Of a DNA stretch of 60,000 nucleotides, positions 21,600 through 33,664 are shown one piece after another; the first letter of the stretch is position 1, and each line of letters starts with the position of its first letter. A program made the translations under genes and the position numbers. The stretch is taken from NCBI RefSeq assembly GCF_030272615.1, contig NC_081408.1, positions 311,507,118 through 311,567,117 on the forward strand, given 5' to 3'. The notes under the pieces are model-generated. The model made no database searches, was not told the DNA's origin, and saw only the letters and a program-made list of their open reading frames with translations. The stretch comes from Cryptomeria japonica (Eukaryota > Streptophyta > Pinopsida > Cupressales > Cupressaceae).

Positions 21600-24500
21600 T
21601 TTTGTTTCATCTAGGATAGAGAATTCTTCCATGATTCCAGTATGTGATCTGTATACTCAGAGGTAGACAACAACTGGGAATAGAATTCTTCCATTGAGTC
21701 TAGCATGCAGGTTTCAGGAGTAGCAAGAATAGCTTCTGCATTGGAGTAGGCTCTCTAAAGAATGTCAACCTGTGAGGTGAGTTGACTCTTGAGCTCTCTT
21801 AGAGATTGGAATCTCTTAGCTCTCTCATTGTCATTCATGTTCAGTCTATCATGCAATTCATCTATAGATCGGTTAAAGGAATGAATAAGGTCCTAGAGTG
21901 GGACATATGCCTTGCATAAAATTTCTATTTCCTGCTCAGTTTCAACTTGATTCTTAGAAATATTAGAATAAAAGAAAGTAATATTAGAGGTAGAGGCAAG
22001 ATACTTTCTTCCAGATTCAATAGATTTCTTTAACAGACTGCCATGATGAGATAAATCCATTTTTCTATTTTCAATGTGCTTAGCCAGTTTATATCCATAT
22101 GCCTTCTTGTGGCTCTTCTCGACAGATATTTGGGTAGCATCTTCAAGCAAATTGATTTGATCAAATGCAGCTGCAACTAACTGACTAAGTTTGCTGATAG
22201 GAGTAGGAAGATGTGCGACAGAGGTTTCCAATAGTAATCCAGACAAAATTTCTACTGCATTCTGGATTGTCTCTGCCTCAATTCTTTGCTCTTTCAATCT
22301 CTTCTTGTGTGCATGTGATTGCATAACATTAGTAATCTTCATCATTTCTAATGCACTCAAGGTATTCATGTCAATAGGTCCTGAAATACTTAAAGAGTCA
22401 TCATCATCATCATCAAGTAGTTCTTGCTTAGCCAGTTCAGGGGGTATACTCTTAATGATGGCTCTTTCTGTGTTTTTCTCTGTTGTATCTTATGTTTGCT
22501 GAGTAATAGCTTCCTCAATAGACTCCTTTAGAGTAATCTCAATGATCGGTGGAGATTGGGGTTTCTCCAGTTGTTTAGTTGTCGGTTCACTGACCTCTTT
22601 TAGTTGATTACCTGGTTGATCACCTGATGTAACCTATACTTCTGTGATTGTGGGAGGATCCATATCTAGTGCAGTAATGTCTCCAGATAGGTCTACTGTG
22701 TCTTGAATATCTTCATCAACAAGAATAATGAAATCATCCTTCTTCTTGGTTGGATAGACTACGTCAGCTTGAACAATTTCCTCTGCATCCATTTTTGGTT
22801 GAGGAACATCTTCTGTAGTATCATCCTTACTTCTTGAGTGGATGACCTCTTCCCTCTTTTTGGTTATATAAGCTAGCTAATGTGTCTCAGACACAACAAC
22901 TGACCTTTTTGCATTAAGAAGCTTTAGTCTTCTTACTTTAAAATCAAAATATGCTTTGTATTCCTTAGTTAGAGCACTAATTCCTTTTGATGATAGATTG
23001 GGAAAATACTATACAAATACTTCATCAATAATCTTCTTTTCTAATTGAATGGCTTCTTCCCATTTATCTAACAAAGTATTATACAAAGATACTAAAATAT
23101 ATTTCTTCAAATCATGCGGAAATCTACTGTAATGACCCAAATAGGTTATTACAAGTTGGAGTATTTGCTTATTCTCTCCTTCAGTAAAAGAATTATAATG
23201 TTCTTTGACATTGTCAAAACTGTTTCTTCCCAATGACTTCATTGTTCTCTCAAATGTTGTGTCAGGTTTGTAGGTGGCAATGTGTATAGGTGTAGTTTCC
23301 TTTGGAACTACCTTTACCTTCTTAGGTGTTTTACTGGTTGCTTTTTCCTTCTTAGGTTCTTCTTCAGAATCTATACCCTTAGACTTTGGTTGCAAAATCA
23401 ATTTCCTATTGCTCTTCTTTGGTCCACTCTCCTTCTTCTCAAATATTTTAGGTGTTGGTTCCTTCTTGGTTAGGACACTCTGAGTCACCCTTGTAGTCTT
23501 CTTCATAGGATATTTTTCATCACATTTCTCTTGCTTTCCTTTCACTTTTTCTATAGGTGCAGTACCGGTTTCAGCTAGTGCATCTTGGACTGCCAAGGTG
23601 TCCAATTTTGCCTTCTTTTTGTCTTTGGGTGATGCTAACAAAGTATTAGCATATCCAACCAGTAAGTCATGATTGACCTCATAGCTCATATCTTCCATCT
23701 CTTCCTCCCTAGGTTCAATTGCTTGCATCAAGTAAAAGTTAGTGGTAACCATGAAGACTATGTCTTTTTCAAAGTGTTTTACCACATCTTCAGGTAACCT
23801 CATTCTCAAGCTCATCTTCTTATGGAACTCATTAAAGTACCTGTTCGTGGCAGCTGAAAAAGTATTCTTCATAGCCTTAATGCTATTTTTGATCTGTGCA
23901 TTGACCGGTTGATCTTTGGACCATTCAATGTCACCTATACTTGGTAGAAAGTTCTGAAAGTAGAAAAATAACCTAGCTAATAGCTGACCATATTTGAACT
24001 TCTGAGAATTGTCCTTCTTAATGGATTTCAAATTTTGAAATAAATGGACTCTGATAGCTTCACAAATATCATAGTTTGCATTATCAATTATCATTATATG
24101 TGTTGTATGAATTGCTGCAGATGGTACACTGTTAAGTCTACTGGAGTAAAATACTCAGTAGCCTATCACCATTGCTGCAAGTTTCACCGCAGGGTCTCTA
24201 ATATTGTTGATAGAAAAAGCACGCCTAGCAGATGTAGAACCAGTTAACTTGAAGACAGTATCTTTTGAAATTCTCCTCAACACAGGAACTTCATTGGCTA
24301 AGCAATAACTCGTTACAACCCTAATAGCCTCCTTGGTTATTGTGTGAGTCCTCTCTAGATACATATTCTCTCCATGGACTCGACTCAAGATTATTCTTAT
24401 GTGTTCATCCTCAAAATCTTCAAGAAAGTAGGTAGCATTATGAAACCTTTTTTCAAAAACCCTAGCATATTTAGTTTCAATCTTTTCATCCTTATCACAT

Positions 24501-24835
24501 AGTGATTTCAGCTGAGTATAGATGTGAAGAGTTCCCAAATCTTCAATTTTGCAATCTATATAGCTGGACAAATCACCTTTTACCATGACACCACTCAGGA
24601 CTTGCAACAATGCATTATAAGACATAATTTTATCTGTCTTTAGAGATTCCTCAGGCTCAGCAGTGATCATCAACCTCTCTACAGACTTAGAAGTACATGT
24701 CATTCTAGATAAACAAGTTTTGAAGCGGTATACAAAGAAATACCTAGTATCTTGCACGTCAATCCGTTTCTTGGTTGAACTATTCAAATTCACACTGGTT
24801 CGCTTCTCTGTAGCTTCTAGTTCAACTTGATTTCT
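21600..24835 (-). pseudogene. Element F long accessory ORF, function unknown, about 1,070 codons
   Basis: Three open stretches (24793-24155, 24094-23009, 22369-21893) and the sequence between and after them all read in one register, interrupted only by about seven stop codons and no frameshift that I can find. The N-terminal third contains RYFFVYRFKTCLSRM and FEDEHIRIILSRVHGENMYL. The middle has KFKYGQLLARLFFYFQNFLP, then a lysine-rich, low-complexity segment with several proline-threonine patches (about 23290-23560). An acidic run of Asp (about 22400) precedes a C-terminal part rich in Leu, Ser and Glu that could be helical. No RT, integrase, protease or transposase motif is seen and I cannot name the family. 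Position downstream of gag and upstream of the polypurine tract, where pol would be. Confidence 0.7.
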
Positions 24836-25148
24836 CTAAAAGCAATTTTCCAATTTGCACCAAGACAATCTTTCTCTGCTCTGCAATTGCTTCAATTTTT
24901 GTTTTTCAAAAGAGTTAGGGTAAAAATGATAAGGTAAAACTTGTTTTTATCCTTTTTACCAACCACAATAAATGCGCACACTTTTAGGTTACAAACCCTA
25001 ATTTCACCGCTTAAGTGAAATGCCAGTTAATAACACGTCAACAAAAAGTCATCAAAATTCAAAATTCAAAAATTCTTTCCCGCTCATTTTACAAAAGGGG
25101 TCCGGAAATGTTTTACCGTTACGCTCCCCTTAGCCATGTTAGATAGGC

Positions 25149-25700
25149 TTAAGTCATCGGTGCTGGATTCTCTTCGCTAGGTGAAGGAATGATTTCCTCT
25201 ATAGAAAATTCTTCACTTTTCTTCTTCCAAGTCCGGTTCATATCTTCTCTTGTTTCCTCAACATCAATTTTTTTCTTGCCTTTATGGTCCTTGAAAGAGT
25301 TGACTGGTTTGTTGTTTCTTGTTCTGCAAAACTTTGCCAGGTGTCCCAGTTTGTTGCAGTGGTAATAGACCATACCAGATGATCTCTAGGGTCCTACATT
25401 TCCTCTTCCTATTCTTTTTCTGTAGTTCATAGCCACATGACCAAAGTTATTGCAAAATGTACACACAAAATTTGTTATGTTTTCCATTTCGAATGGACTA
25501 AACCAGTTGCCATAGGATCTTTGCCAGTTCCTATTTACCTGGTTATCAAAATTCCTTATTCGGTCACCATATGGTCTAGGATGCATGTATGATACAAGAT
25601 TGTTTGATCCATATCTACACTCAATATGTTTATGCCCATACATTCCACATGTGTAGCAATGTCCTTCAAACTTTTTAGACACATACCTAGCATTAGTATT
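25149..25700 (-). pseudogene. Element F zinc-knuckle region of gag
   Basis: One register (25682-25386, then 25373-25149 after one stop) carries three CCHC-like knuckles: CYTCGMYGHKHIEC, CTFCNNFGHVAMNY (last Cys lost) and YYHCNKLGHLAKFC (first Cys lost). The spacing CX2CX4HX4C is that of retroelement nucleocapsid, which binds the element RNA. Between the first two is a basic Arg/Asn/Tyr-rich linker. After the third come a lysine-rich stretch and an acidic tail. The upstream coiled coil is in a different frame, so a shift separates the two. Confidence 0.82.
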
Positions 25701-25728
25701 GTAACTTGCATTTCTGTTAGGTTTGTTC

Positions 25729-26415
25729 CTACAAACATTTAGAAGCAGTTTTAAAAGCCTTCTTACCGATAGTCTTATTGACTTTAGAAGCAGTTTTGTT
25801 CTTTGGATTGTTTCTCTTTATACCAGAGGATTCACCTTTTTCAGTTGTATGAAAACCAAGTCCAGAGATATCACCCTTCATTATCTGTGATTGAATTTGT
25901 TCTTCCAGCATGGTATAACTTTTGATGAATTTCTCCAATTTTTCATTAGCTTCAATAATCTTTTTGACAAGATCTTCATTATACTCAGACAGGTTCTCTT
26001 GCAGAGACAATGCCAACTCAAGATCTCGCTTTAGGTTTTCCTTTTCTTCTGTTTCAACAATCAAGTCCTCATGTATAGTATATTTTTCCCATTTGATCTT
26101 TATGATCTCCTAATCTCTTACCTTGATAAGATCTTCAGCAGCTCTTTTGGCTTACAGTTCCTAACTCATACGGATAGTGAGACCTTCTAGCTCTCTTCTT
26201 GGATTCAGTTTCTCACCCTGCAACTTTTCAACTTCTTCTACTAAAGCATCAATATTTTCTTCATCTGAAGAACTATTATCAGATACTTCTAATAGTTTTT
26301 CAGATAACTCTCTCCTTCTGATTTGAGAAACTTTTAGTTTTCTCCTAAGGGATTCAATCTCATTTCTACTAGCATCTAGCTCTCTAACCATCTCAAAGTA
26401 TCTTTTGTTCCCCAT
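25729..26415 (-). pseudogene. Element F N-terminal coiled-coil protein
   Basis: The likely start is the ATG at 26413-26415 (MGNKRYFEMVREL), about 50 bp after the PBS. An upstream reading through the PBS is not credible. The first block (DASRNEIESLRRKLKVSQ, then RRELSEKLLEVSDN) and the second (KENLKRDLELALSLQEN to KKIIEANEKLEKFIKSYTML) have heptad-like Leu/Ile spacing with alternating charge, so a long coiled coil is likely. Three stops lie between 26163 and 26100. It ends with SGLGFHTTEKGESSG and a Lys/Asn-rich tail. The UBN2 gag domain that opens G and H is absent here. It may be the C-terminal half of a gag, kept without its capsid part. Confidence 0.7.
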
Positions 26416-26463
26416 GGTAGTTTCAAGATTTCCTTCCAAGTAGTTAGGCTTCAAAGAAGTTAG

Positions 26464-26476
26464 GCTCTGATTCCAA
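26464..26476 (-). other. Primer binding site of element F
   Basis: GGCTCTGATTCCA is the reverse complement of TGGAATCAGAGCC, one mismatch from the initiator-methionine tRNA site, next to the LTR at 26478. Confidence 0.85.
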
Positions 26477-26477
26477 T

Positions 26478-27550
26478 TGATGGTCCTGAAAAGCACTAAG
26501 AGGAGGGGTGAATTAGTGACACCAAAAAATTCACAACTCTAAACACTAATCGGTAGATGAACTTAACTAAGAATTTCAACAAAATACATGCCATCCAAAA
26601 TGAAATAACAACATCCACATAAAGTAGAACATCCACCATAACACAAGTGTTTATACGTGGAAAACCCAAATAGGTAAAAACCACAGTGAGATGGAACTCA
26701 CAAGTTAACTATTTGCAGTAATAGAAAACTGACTGGTTAAGGCCTTACAAAGAGCTCTGCTAGGAGTGAATCTTGTTAGAGATCCCAAGCTTGATTAGAA
26801 GCTTATACCCTATTAAGAGTAACCTTGTTGGAGGATTTTAGAATCCAAACTAATGGATCACCTTATTAGAGGATTTGTTCAATGAATCTCGTTAGAGCTT
26901 ACCCGGTTAGGGGATTTTATTCTGTTGTAATGATTAAAAGACAACAAGAAATATTTGATCTATTCTGAGTAGCACAAAACTTGCTTGATCAGATCATTCT
27001 AAGTACATTCAACACTGCTCTCCATCTAAACACTTATTGTTCTTCAGCAAAATTATTTGCATAGATCACCTCTTCTATATATGTTCTCTCTTTTTCATCT
27101 CTTATAAAATGCTTCACTAAGATGTCTTTAAATAGACATTCAGACCTTATGTCGGCCATAGGAACACAATTTCCTATGTGTGGTGTATCTAGACATTTAA
27201 ACATAACTCATCACAAAAATGACTGCCAAACAAACGGTGCTGGTAACACTTCCCAAAATCAGATACCGGTTGGAATAAAACTAGTGAATCATTGTCCTGG
27301 AATCTTCCACTTGATCTTCACCTTCAACTTTATATTCATTTTGATGCTGACTTAGTGTAATCATAGGTTATCTCTTAGGCACATATCGGTTGACACAAAG
27401 TACTAGTTAGAGATAGACCTTAAACATACCGATTAGTAGTGTAAACCAATTGAAGTTACACTGGTAGTCAATGTAATCATATATGTGTGTGAGAGTGTTT
27501 CATCAATGATAACAAGTGATGAATACATTACAATTATCATCAAGCCAACA
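26478..27550 (-). repeat. Element F 5' LTR
   Basis: It begins TGATGGTCCTGAAAAGC and ends CAAGCCAACA. It aligns end to end with 20174-21284; the G tract is shorter (AGAGGAGGGGTGAATTAG, 26500-26517). Confidence 0.92.
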
Positions 27551-27555
27551 CTCCA

Positions 27556-28195
27556 CACATTACAATGAGACCCGAAACACTTACCAAACTCATTCTCCAA
27601 AGTAAACCTGGACCAAAATAATATGATCCAAGTAAGATAAGTCAATCGAACAAAATGAACACAACACAACTAAGCATGTTGAACACAAAACACCATAGCT
27701 TCACTTGCCAGTCAACTTAACACCCAAAAATTGAATTTTAACACTATAAAAACCAAATTAACATTTCCTCTAAATTACATCACTTGAAACCACATATCCA
27801 AAAGGCATGCTAGACATTCTCCAAACTAGTTTTTTATAGATAGCCTCACTATCAAAAATAACAACTAACTCTACCATCTAAGCAATAGAGGACCTAAAAA
27901 TTTGATAATGCAATATACATGAAGAATGTATACATTATATGTAGATCTACAAGACATAATATTCACATACTGGAGAAATTCAAAACATTCCTCCACTACG
28001 ATTATAAACTCTTTCCTGCATATTGAAACTTCCACTACACATGCCTTCTGGAAACACCTCAATATCTTTAGCAAACCACCTAAAAATACCAAAACATTCA
28101 CTTATGGACCATTTGCAACACATAGTTACACCAATGACAATGCAAGATAGGTTGACATCAATTACAACAAAACACAACAACTCAAGTTTCCAACA
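27556..28195 (-). repeat. Element E 3' LTR, right part
   Basis: It continues the E LTR after the F target duplication and ends TTTCCAACA. The first part (to about 27680) aligns to 44000-44127. The rest has no partner in the right LTR because that copy is truncated. Small frames here on both strands are chance. Confidence 0.8.
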
Positions 28196-28208
28196 ATCTC
28201 CCCCTTTG
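28196..28208 (-). other. Polypurine tract of element E
   Basis: ATCTCCCCCTTTG follows the LTR end. A second copy, TCTCCCCCTTTGACATC, lies at about 28280. Confidence 0.8.
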
Positions 28209-28479
28209 TTATTGATGACAACACCACCAACAATAAAGAGCACTTAACTCAAACTAATCTATCACCGAATTGGTATATCTCTCCCCCTTTGACATCAAGG
28301 ACAAAGGGAACTATTCTATTCTCTCTCACCCCTTCATAATAAAACTTTGATAACTGTAAAACATTCACTGCTCCCCTCAATCCAAGAGAAAACATTGAAC
28401 TTTATAAATCTGCTTGGATTGATGCACCACCTAAATGCATCTAGTCTAAAAAAGGAGGGGAAATGATCCTCCAATTTCT

Positions 28480-29800
28480 ATTGGATATACTCTAAGGTAT
28501 TCTTCACAAATGCCTTAGTAAATATATTTGTAATCTATTGTTTAGTAGGTACATAATCCAATCTGACTTCCTTATCTATAACTTGCAATATATTTGGTCC
28601 TTGAATGCATTACCAAATTCTTTGAACTATTGATAGCACTTGTATTATCACTCAAAATAGGAATTGATTCATCATACACTACCTTGATGTCTTTTAGATT
28701 TTTTTCATCCACATGACTTGAGTGCAACAAGATGTTGTAATGCATTGTACCTCTATAGAAGATAAAGATACTTAATCTTATTTTTTACTCAAGCAAGTAA
28801 CCAATCTATCTTCTAAGAAAAATGCTTCATTATGTGTACTTATCTTGTCATCAACACCTCTGGTCTAATTAGCATCTATATTTTCTTTTATTGTAAAATC
28901 ATCAGTCTTCTTATACCAGTACCTGAAATCTAGAGTCCCTTTCAAATATTGAACATCCTCTTCATTGCTTGATCATGAGATTTCTTTGGACTAGCCTAAT
29001 ATCTAGCCACCAAACAAACAATGTGCATAATATACAGTCTTGAAGCAATCAAATACAACAATCCTCTAATCATTGATCTATACCAATTTAGAATTCTCCA
29101 TCCTAAAATTCTTCAACATCTCCTTGATATACTTGGTCTCAGAAAATAAAAATACCCTTTTTTATTGAATAATTTTAATGCCAAAGAAAAATGATAGCTC
29201 ACCTATCATAGACATCCTAGAATCCTTCCACATCTCTTTTGCAAACCTCTTACATAAATTATTAGCTCCTCCAAATATGATATCATCAACATACACAAAA
29301 ACAGTCAACAATTTGTCACCGTCAATTTTAAAGTAAATATTATTATTTGTAGTACATTTTCTCAAATTCTACCACAACAAATATCTATCCAACATTGTAC
29401 ACCAAGCTCTAGGAGCTTGGTTGAGTATATACAACATCTTCAATTTGAAAACCATATTTGGATCTTTTGATAGCTTGGACCCATCTAGTTCTTCAATGTA
29501 TACTTCTTCAAGTTCACCATTCAAAAAGGCTAACTTGACATCCATCTAATATACCTTAAAGTTCTTATGAGATACAAATGCAAGAAACATTCTTATAGCT
29601 TCCATCCTTGCTACCAGAGAAAATGTCTCCTCAAAATCTATGCCTTCAACTTGTGAATAACCTTTGTAGATTAACCTTGACTTGTTTCTATTGACTTTTC
29701 CATCTTCACTTATCTTGTTTTGGAACACCCACTTGGTTCCTATGATATTTTTTGTCCACCGATCTAGGTACAAGCTCCCATACCTGATTCTTTTCTACAT
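28480..29800 (-). pseudogene. Element E reverse transcriptase and RNase H remnant
   Basis: Minus-strand pieces are in copia order. 29546-29773 has NIIGTKWVFQNKISEDGKV and GIDFEETFSLVARMEAIRM. 29162-29365 has the catalytic YVDD in [14 protein letters not shown] and ends MIGELSFFFGIKI. Downstream (about 28490-28600) is the RNase H tail reading ITNIFTKAFVKN. Between these the frames are broken by many stops. It is the most decayed pol among E, G and H, consistent with E being the host. Confidence 0.85.
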
Positions 29801-30019
29801 GATTTAGCTTTTTTTCCATTGCCTATATCCAACTCTCATCTTCACTAGCTTTGCATAGGCCTTTGGATCTACTTGATATAGAAAACAATAATTTTCTTGT
29901 TCATTGGAATTGCAAGTCTTCTTCTTGGTTGAACACCTTTTCTCTTGTCTCCAATGATCTGATCTTCTAAGTAATTATTCCACACTTACTTTGTTGGTGT
30001 TTTAGGATTTTGTTCAAGT

Positions 30020-31260
30020 TCTTATTATGCATTAGTCTCCTCCTCTTCTAGATTAAATTTCTCTTCTATAGCAACTGGCATAATTTCTATCTCAATCTCA
30101 ATTTCAAATGCAATCTTAGTTTGATTCCATTCTTCTGAAACTTTCACATTTGTACTTTCCACAATTTTTTGCAGCCTCTTATTGTAACATCGATAAGCCT
30201 TTCTATTTGTAGAATATTCCAAAAATATTCCTTCATCTGCTCTTGCAACAAACTTGTCAAGATCTCCTTCATCTCTCTTTATGTAGCACTCACTTCCAAA
30301 TATTGTGAAGTACTTATCTATAGGAGATCTTCCATTCTAAATTTCATAAGGTGCCCTTTTGTGATTCACTCTGATCTATACCATGTTACGAAGGTAAACA
30401 AAAATATGCACAACTTATTTCCAATACACATTAGGCAAGTCAACATATTTCAACATAGTTCTACCCATCTCAACAATAGTCCTTTTTTTTCTTTCAACTA
30501 CACCATTCTACTGAGGATTTCCTACAGTAAAAAATACCTCCTAATGCCATATTATTCAAAGAAAATTATTGAATTAATTTGATGTAAATTGTGTTCCTCT
30601 ATTAGAACTTAGATATTTGATTCTACCATCTATTTGATTCTCAACCATTGACATGGATATTCTTAATCCATATAATGATTTAGACTTTTCTTTTCAGAAA
30701 GTAACCCATGTCATTCTAGAGTAATCATCAATAAGTATTATAAAATAACTTTCTCTGTTTAGTCCTTTTATCCTTGTAGCTCCATAGAGATCTGTATGAA
30801 CCAACTCTAAAGATTATGAAGTATCATATTGCTTTTTTTTTAATATCTTCTTTGTTTTCTTTCCCAACTAACATATCTTGCACATAGTATCAGCAGGTTT
30901 GATAATTATTGGTAAATATCTCAAAACATATTACAACTAATATTCACCATATTATCGAAGTTTATATGTCTCATTCTTTTGTTCCACAACCAAAATTCAT
31001 TTCTCTATGCCAACAAACAATTACTTCCATTATTATCTTTCACATAGTAAACATTTTCATTAGTCGCAATACGTTTTGCAACTAGTCTTCCAGACCCTCA
31101 TTTTCTAATTTCACATATGGTCCCATGAAATATGACCTTATAACCTTTACTACATATCTAACTCACACTCGATAGGTTATGTCTTAGACCTTTAACATAA
31201 TAAACATTGTCAATTTTATGCTTACCATCAATAAAGATGCTTCCTTTTTGACAAATGGGT
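30020..31260 (-). pseudogene. Element E integrase remnant
   Basis: 30025-30222 reads NRKAYRCYNKRLQKIVEST, the C-terminal copia integrase landmark also present in H. Further right, decayed readings correspond to the region of H around FGSKCYI (about 30280), the NG-ER block (about 30490-30520) and the pre-integrase (about 30880-30990). No intact catalytic block remains. The following stretch of E-rich dipeptide codons (EIEIEIEI) is a local repeat. Confidence 0.75.
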
Positions 31261-32260
31261 GCAACTTACTCTTCTAGAAACTTAATTGATCCACCATCAT
31301 ACTTCTCAAGGTCAATAAACTTACCTTTATCATTGGTCATATGATTTGAACATCTAGAGTCAATGATCCATGCTTTTGGTTCTAATTTTGCATATAGTGC
31401 AGACTTCACACTCTCTAGTTTCTCACTATTCTTCACATCTTCCAGAAATTTTGACCTCTCATTATTCTTTTCTTCTATGGCCAGGAACAAAGATTCTTCA
31501 TTTGAGTCTTCACCATCTTCTTCTTCAAATGAGTAGGCCTTCGTTGAATAAAAAATCTTCTTTTTTCATTTTTGTCACCCCTTCTCTTATTTCCATCATT
31601 CCCTCTATAGTTCTCCTTTTTTTATAATCATCATTATATTTTCTGTAATAATCCTCTTCATACATACATCTACAAGTATAATGACTGATTCTTCCACTAT
31701 TAATACATTTTAGGGGTAACTTATGTTTGTACCTTATAGTTTCTCTCTTCAATCTTCTCACAATTTTTTCTTCAATCTCATCCATGTCTTCAATTTCTTC
31801 TAGTTATTCTCAAGGCTTCTTTGTAACTTGGAATGCAACTTATTTCCTTTCCTTTTTTACGTTATCCAATTTATTAATCTCAAAGTAAAAAGTAAAACCA
31901 AGGAATTATTCCACAATGTATTTATTCATATTATTACTTTCCTCAATAGCATACTTCTTAGGTTTATATCATTTTGGAAATGTTGCCATTTTCTTCTTCA
32001 CAACTTCACTTTCTTATAGAATTTCACTAATAACCCTAAGTGCATTTTCATTCTCATTCAGTCAATGAATATAGCCTTCAATATTTTCATCATCAAACAT
32101 CTTCACATTCTTATACTTTTGCATTAGATTTGTAATCTTTGCTTGCTTTGTCTTTACATCATCTTCAAATACACTCTTCAACTTATGCTAGATTTCTTTA
32201 GTTGACTTCATGCCTATAAATTTTGCTAAATACTACATCATTCAAACAAGCAGCAATTGT
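31261..32260 (-). pseudogene. Element E protease and gag, part 1
   Basis: Frame 31266-31490 contains WIIDSRCSNHMTNDKGKFI, the copia protease site where DSGCS has become DSRCS. Frame 31525-31785 has a degenerate zinc knuckle KCINSGRISHYTCRC (second Cys replaced by Ser). Gag sequence continues right to 32260, where G is inserted, and resumes at 36155. Changes of active-site Gly and knuckle Cys make it non-functional. Confidence 0.78.
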
Positions 32261-33277
32261 TGTTAGGTTCGGGAAGGACAACTGAGAGGGAGGGGTGAAT
32301 CAGTTGTTAACCAGTTTTTCAGTAATTTATAAACCAAATGCAAATTATTCCAACTTAAACTTAATGTCGGTAAACCAAAGTTAAGTTTCGGTAGAAAAGT
32401 TTAATAGTTATAGCAATACTGATATAACTTAATGCATGAAACAAAAATAGAAACAATATCCACAACACATAGCATAGAGATTTTGACATGAAAACCCAGT
32501 AAGGGAAAAACCACGGTGGGAAACCTTACCCACAATCAGAGGATACTACTGCAGATAGTATGTGTATACAAATGGGGTCTGCACATGCAGAAAGGCCAAC
32601 TGCCTAGAGCTCACTGCTCAATCAAAAAATAAGAGTCACACTGACTACACAATTGGATGGTTAAATCCAATGATAATGTACTACTCAAAATAGCATCTGC
32701 AATGCTAGATTCAATACTGGTTAATCTCTTAACATGAGTGTCAAAACACCTTCATAAACTTCCTTCAACCTTCAAATAATGTCCACTTCCTTCAAACTTC
32801 CTTCAACCTTCAAACTTACTTCTACTTTTTTTTTTCTCTTCAATATCCACACTCACTCATGACATGACCACAATCTTCAATAAGATCTTACAATCATATA
32901 TATAAAACCTAAGACCAAATGAATAGGTCGGCTCACTAAAGATATTACAATTAAATTAATTACAAATGAGTCTTGATGCGATACAACATGTCGGCTCAAT
33001 ACATTTACCATAATAACCAATCAATAAACAATCTCCATGACGTGTCGTGCTGATCTGGAGTACCGGTCCATAACCTAGACTTATCTGCCGGTAAAGGCAA
33101 ATCTGTCAATCCGATTAGACCAATAAGAAGAACACCAAAACCAAACTTCCAATCCATGTCTTTGACATAACCAAATGATCTCCAAGTTATCATTGCTGCC
33201 GATGAACAATATAACCTCCTGGTGAACATATACCGCTGACTGTGCATAAGCCACTAACCATACCGGTGAACCATAAT
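32261..33277 (-). repeat. Element G 3' LTR, truncated
   Basis: It starts TGTTAGGTTCGGGAAGG and matches 35076 to about 36075. It stops at ACCATAATG, losing roughly 75 bp of the LTR end present in the right copy (the part with AGTGTTGACATCAATGAC and CCAACA). Confidence 0.88.
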
Positions 33278-33660
33278 GTATCTATCTCCTTGTAGACTTA
33301 ATGTTCTTGTAGGACCACACAAATCGGTATGAATTAAATCAAGAATATTATTTGATTTCTTAGTAATGCTCTTAAATGTTGTTTAAACTTGCTTTCCCAT
33401 TTGACATTCCTTACATACCGGATTATGAGGTTTCACAATCTTAGGTAATTCCCTTACTGCCTTAGTTGAATTTATCTTTATAATGCAATCAAAATTCACA
33501 TGACAGAGTCTTTTATGCCATAGCCAACTTTCATCAATGTGTGCAATCAAACATGTTATATCACTGGTATTCAAGTGAAAGATATTACCTTTAGTCTAAT
33601 TACCAGTTACAATCTCCAATCTAGTTCTGCTTATGATTTTGTGTTTCCCATTCTTGAACT
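33278..33660 (-). pseudogene. Element G pre-integrase and partial integrase
   Basis: 33383-33574 reads HIDESWLWHKRLCHVNFDC to ELPKIVKPHNPVCKECQMGK, the HHCC zinc-binding module of integrase, with both His and both Cys kept. Left of it only a short piece of the core survives (about 33280-33370; its H counterpart is at 40380-40480) before the deletion junction with the LTR. The catalytic Asp and Glu residues are gone. Confidence 0.85.
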
Positions 33661-33664
33661 GTAA

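Larger units (their letters stand above)
20174..27550 (-). mobile_element. Element F, pol-less copia-type retrotransposon
   Basis: The target duplication CTCCA is exact (20169-20173 and 27551-27555). The empty site GATCTCCACAT is visible in the other LTR of E (about 43990). LTRs are 20174-21284 and 26478-27550. A PBS lies at 26464-26476 and a polypurine tract at 21285-21297. The 5.2-kb internal region has no RT, RNase H or integrase. It holds coiled-coil and zinc-knuckle gag-like sequence and a decayed frame of about 1,070 codons. It must have relied on proteins of a related element such as H, whose LTR ends and PBS it resembles. Confidence 0.92.

Noticed and set aside
21893-24793. The long frame of F as a host gene captured whole
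   Set aside because: No introns, splice-like breaks or known plant protein motif are visible, and it occupies the pol position between gag-like sequence and the polypurine tract; element origin is the simpler reading.
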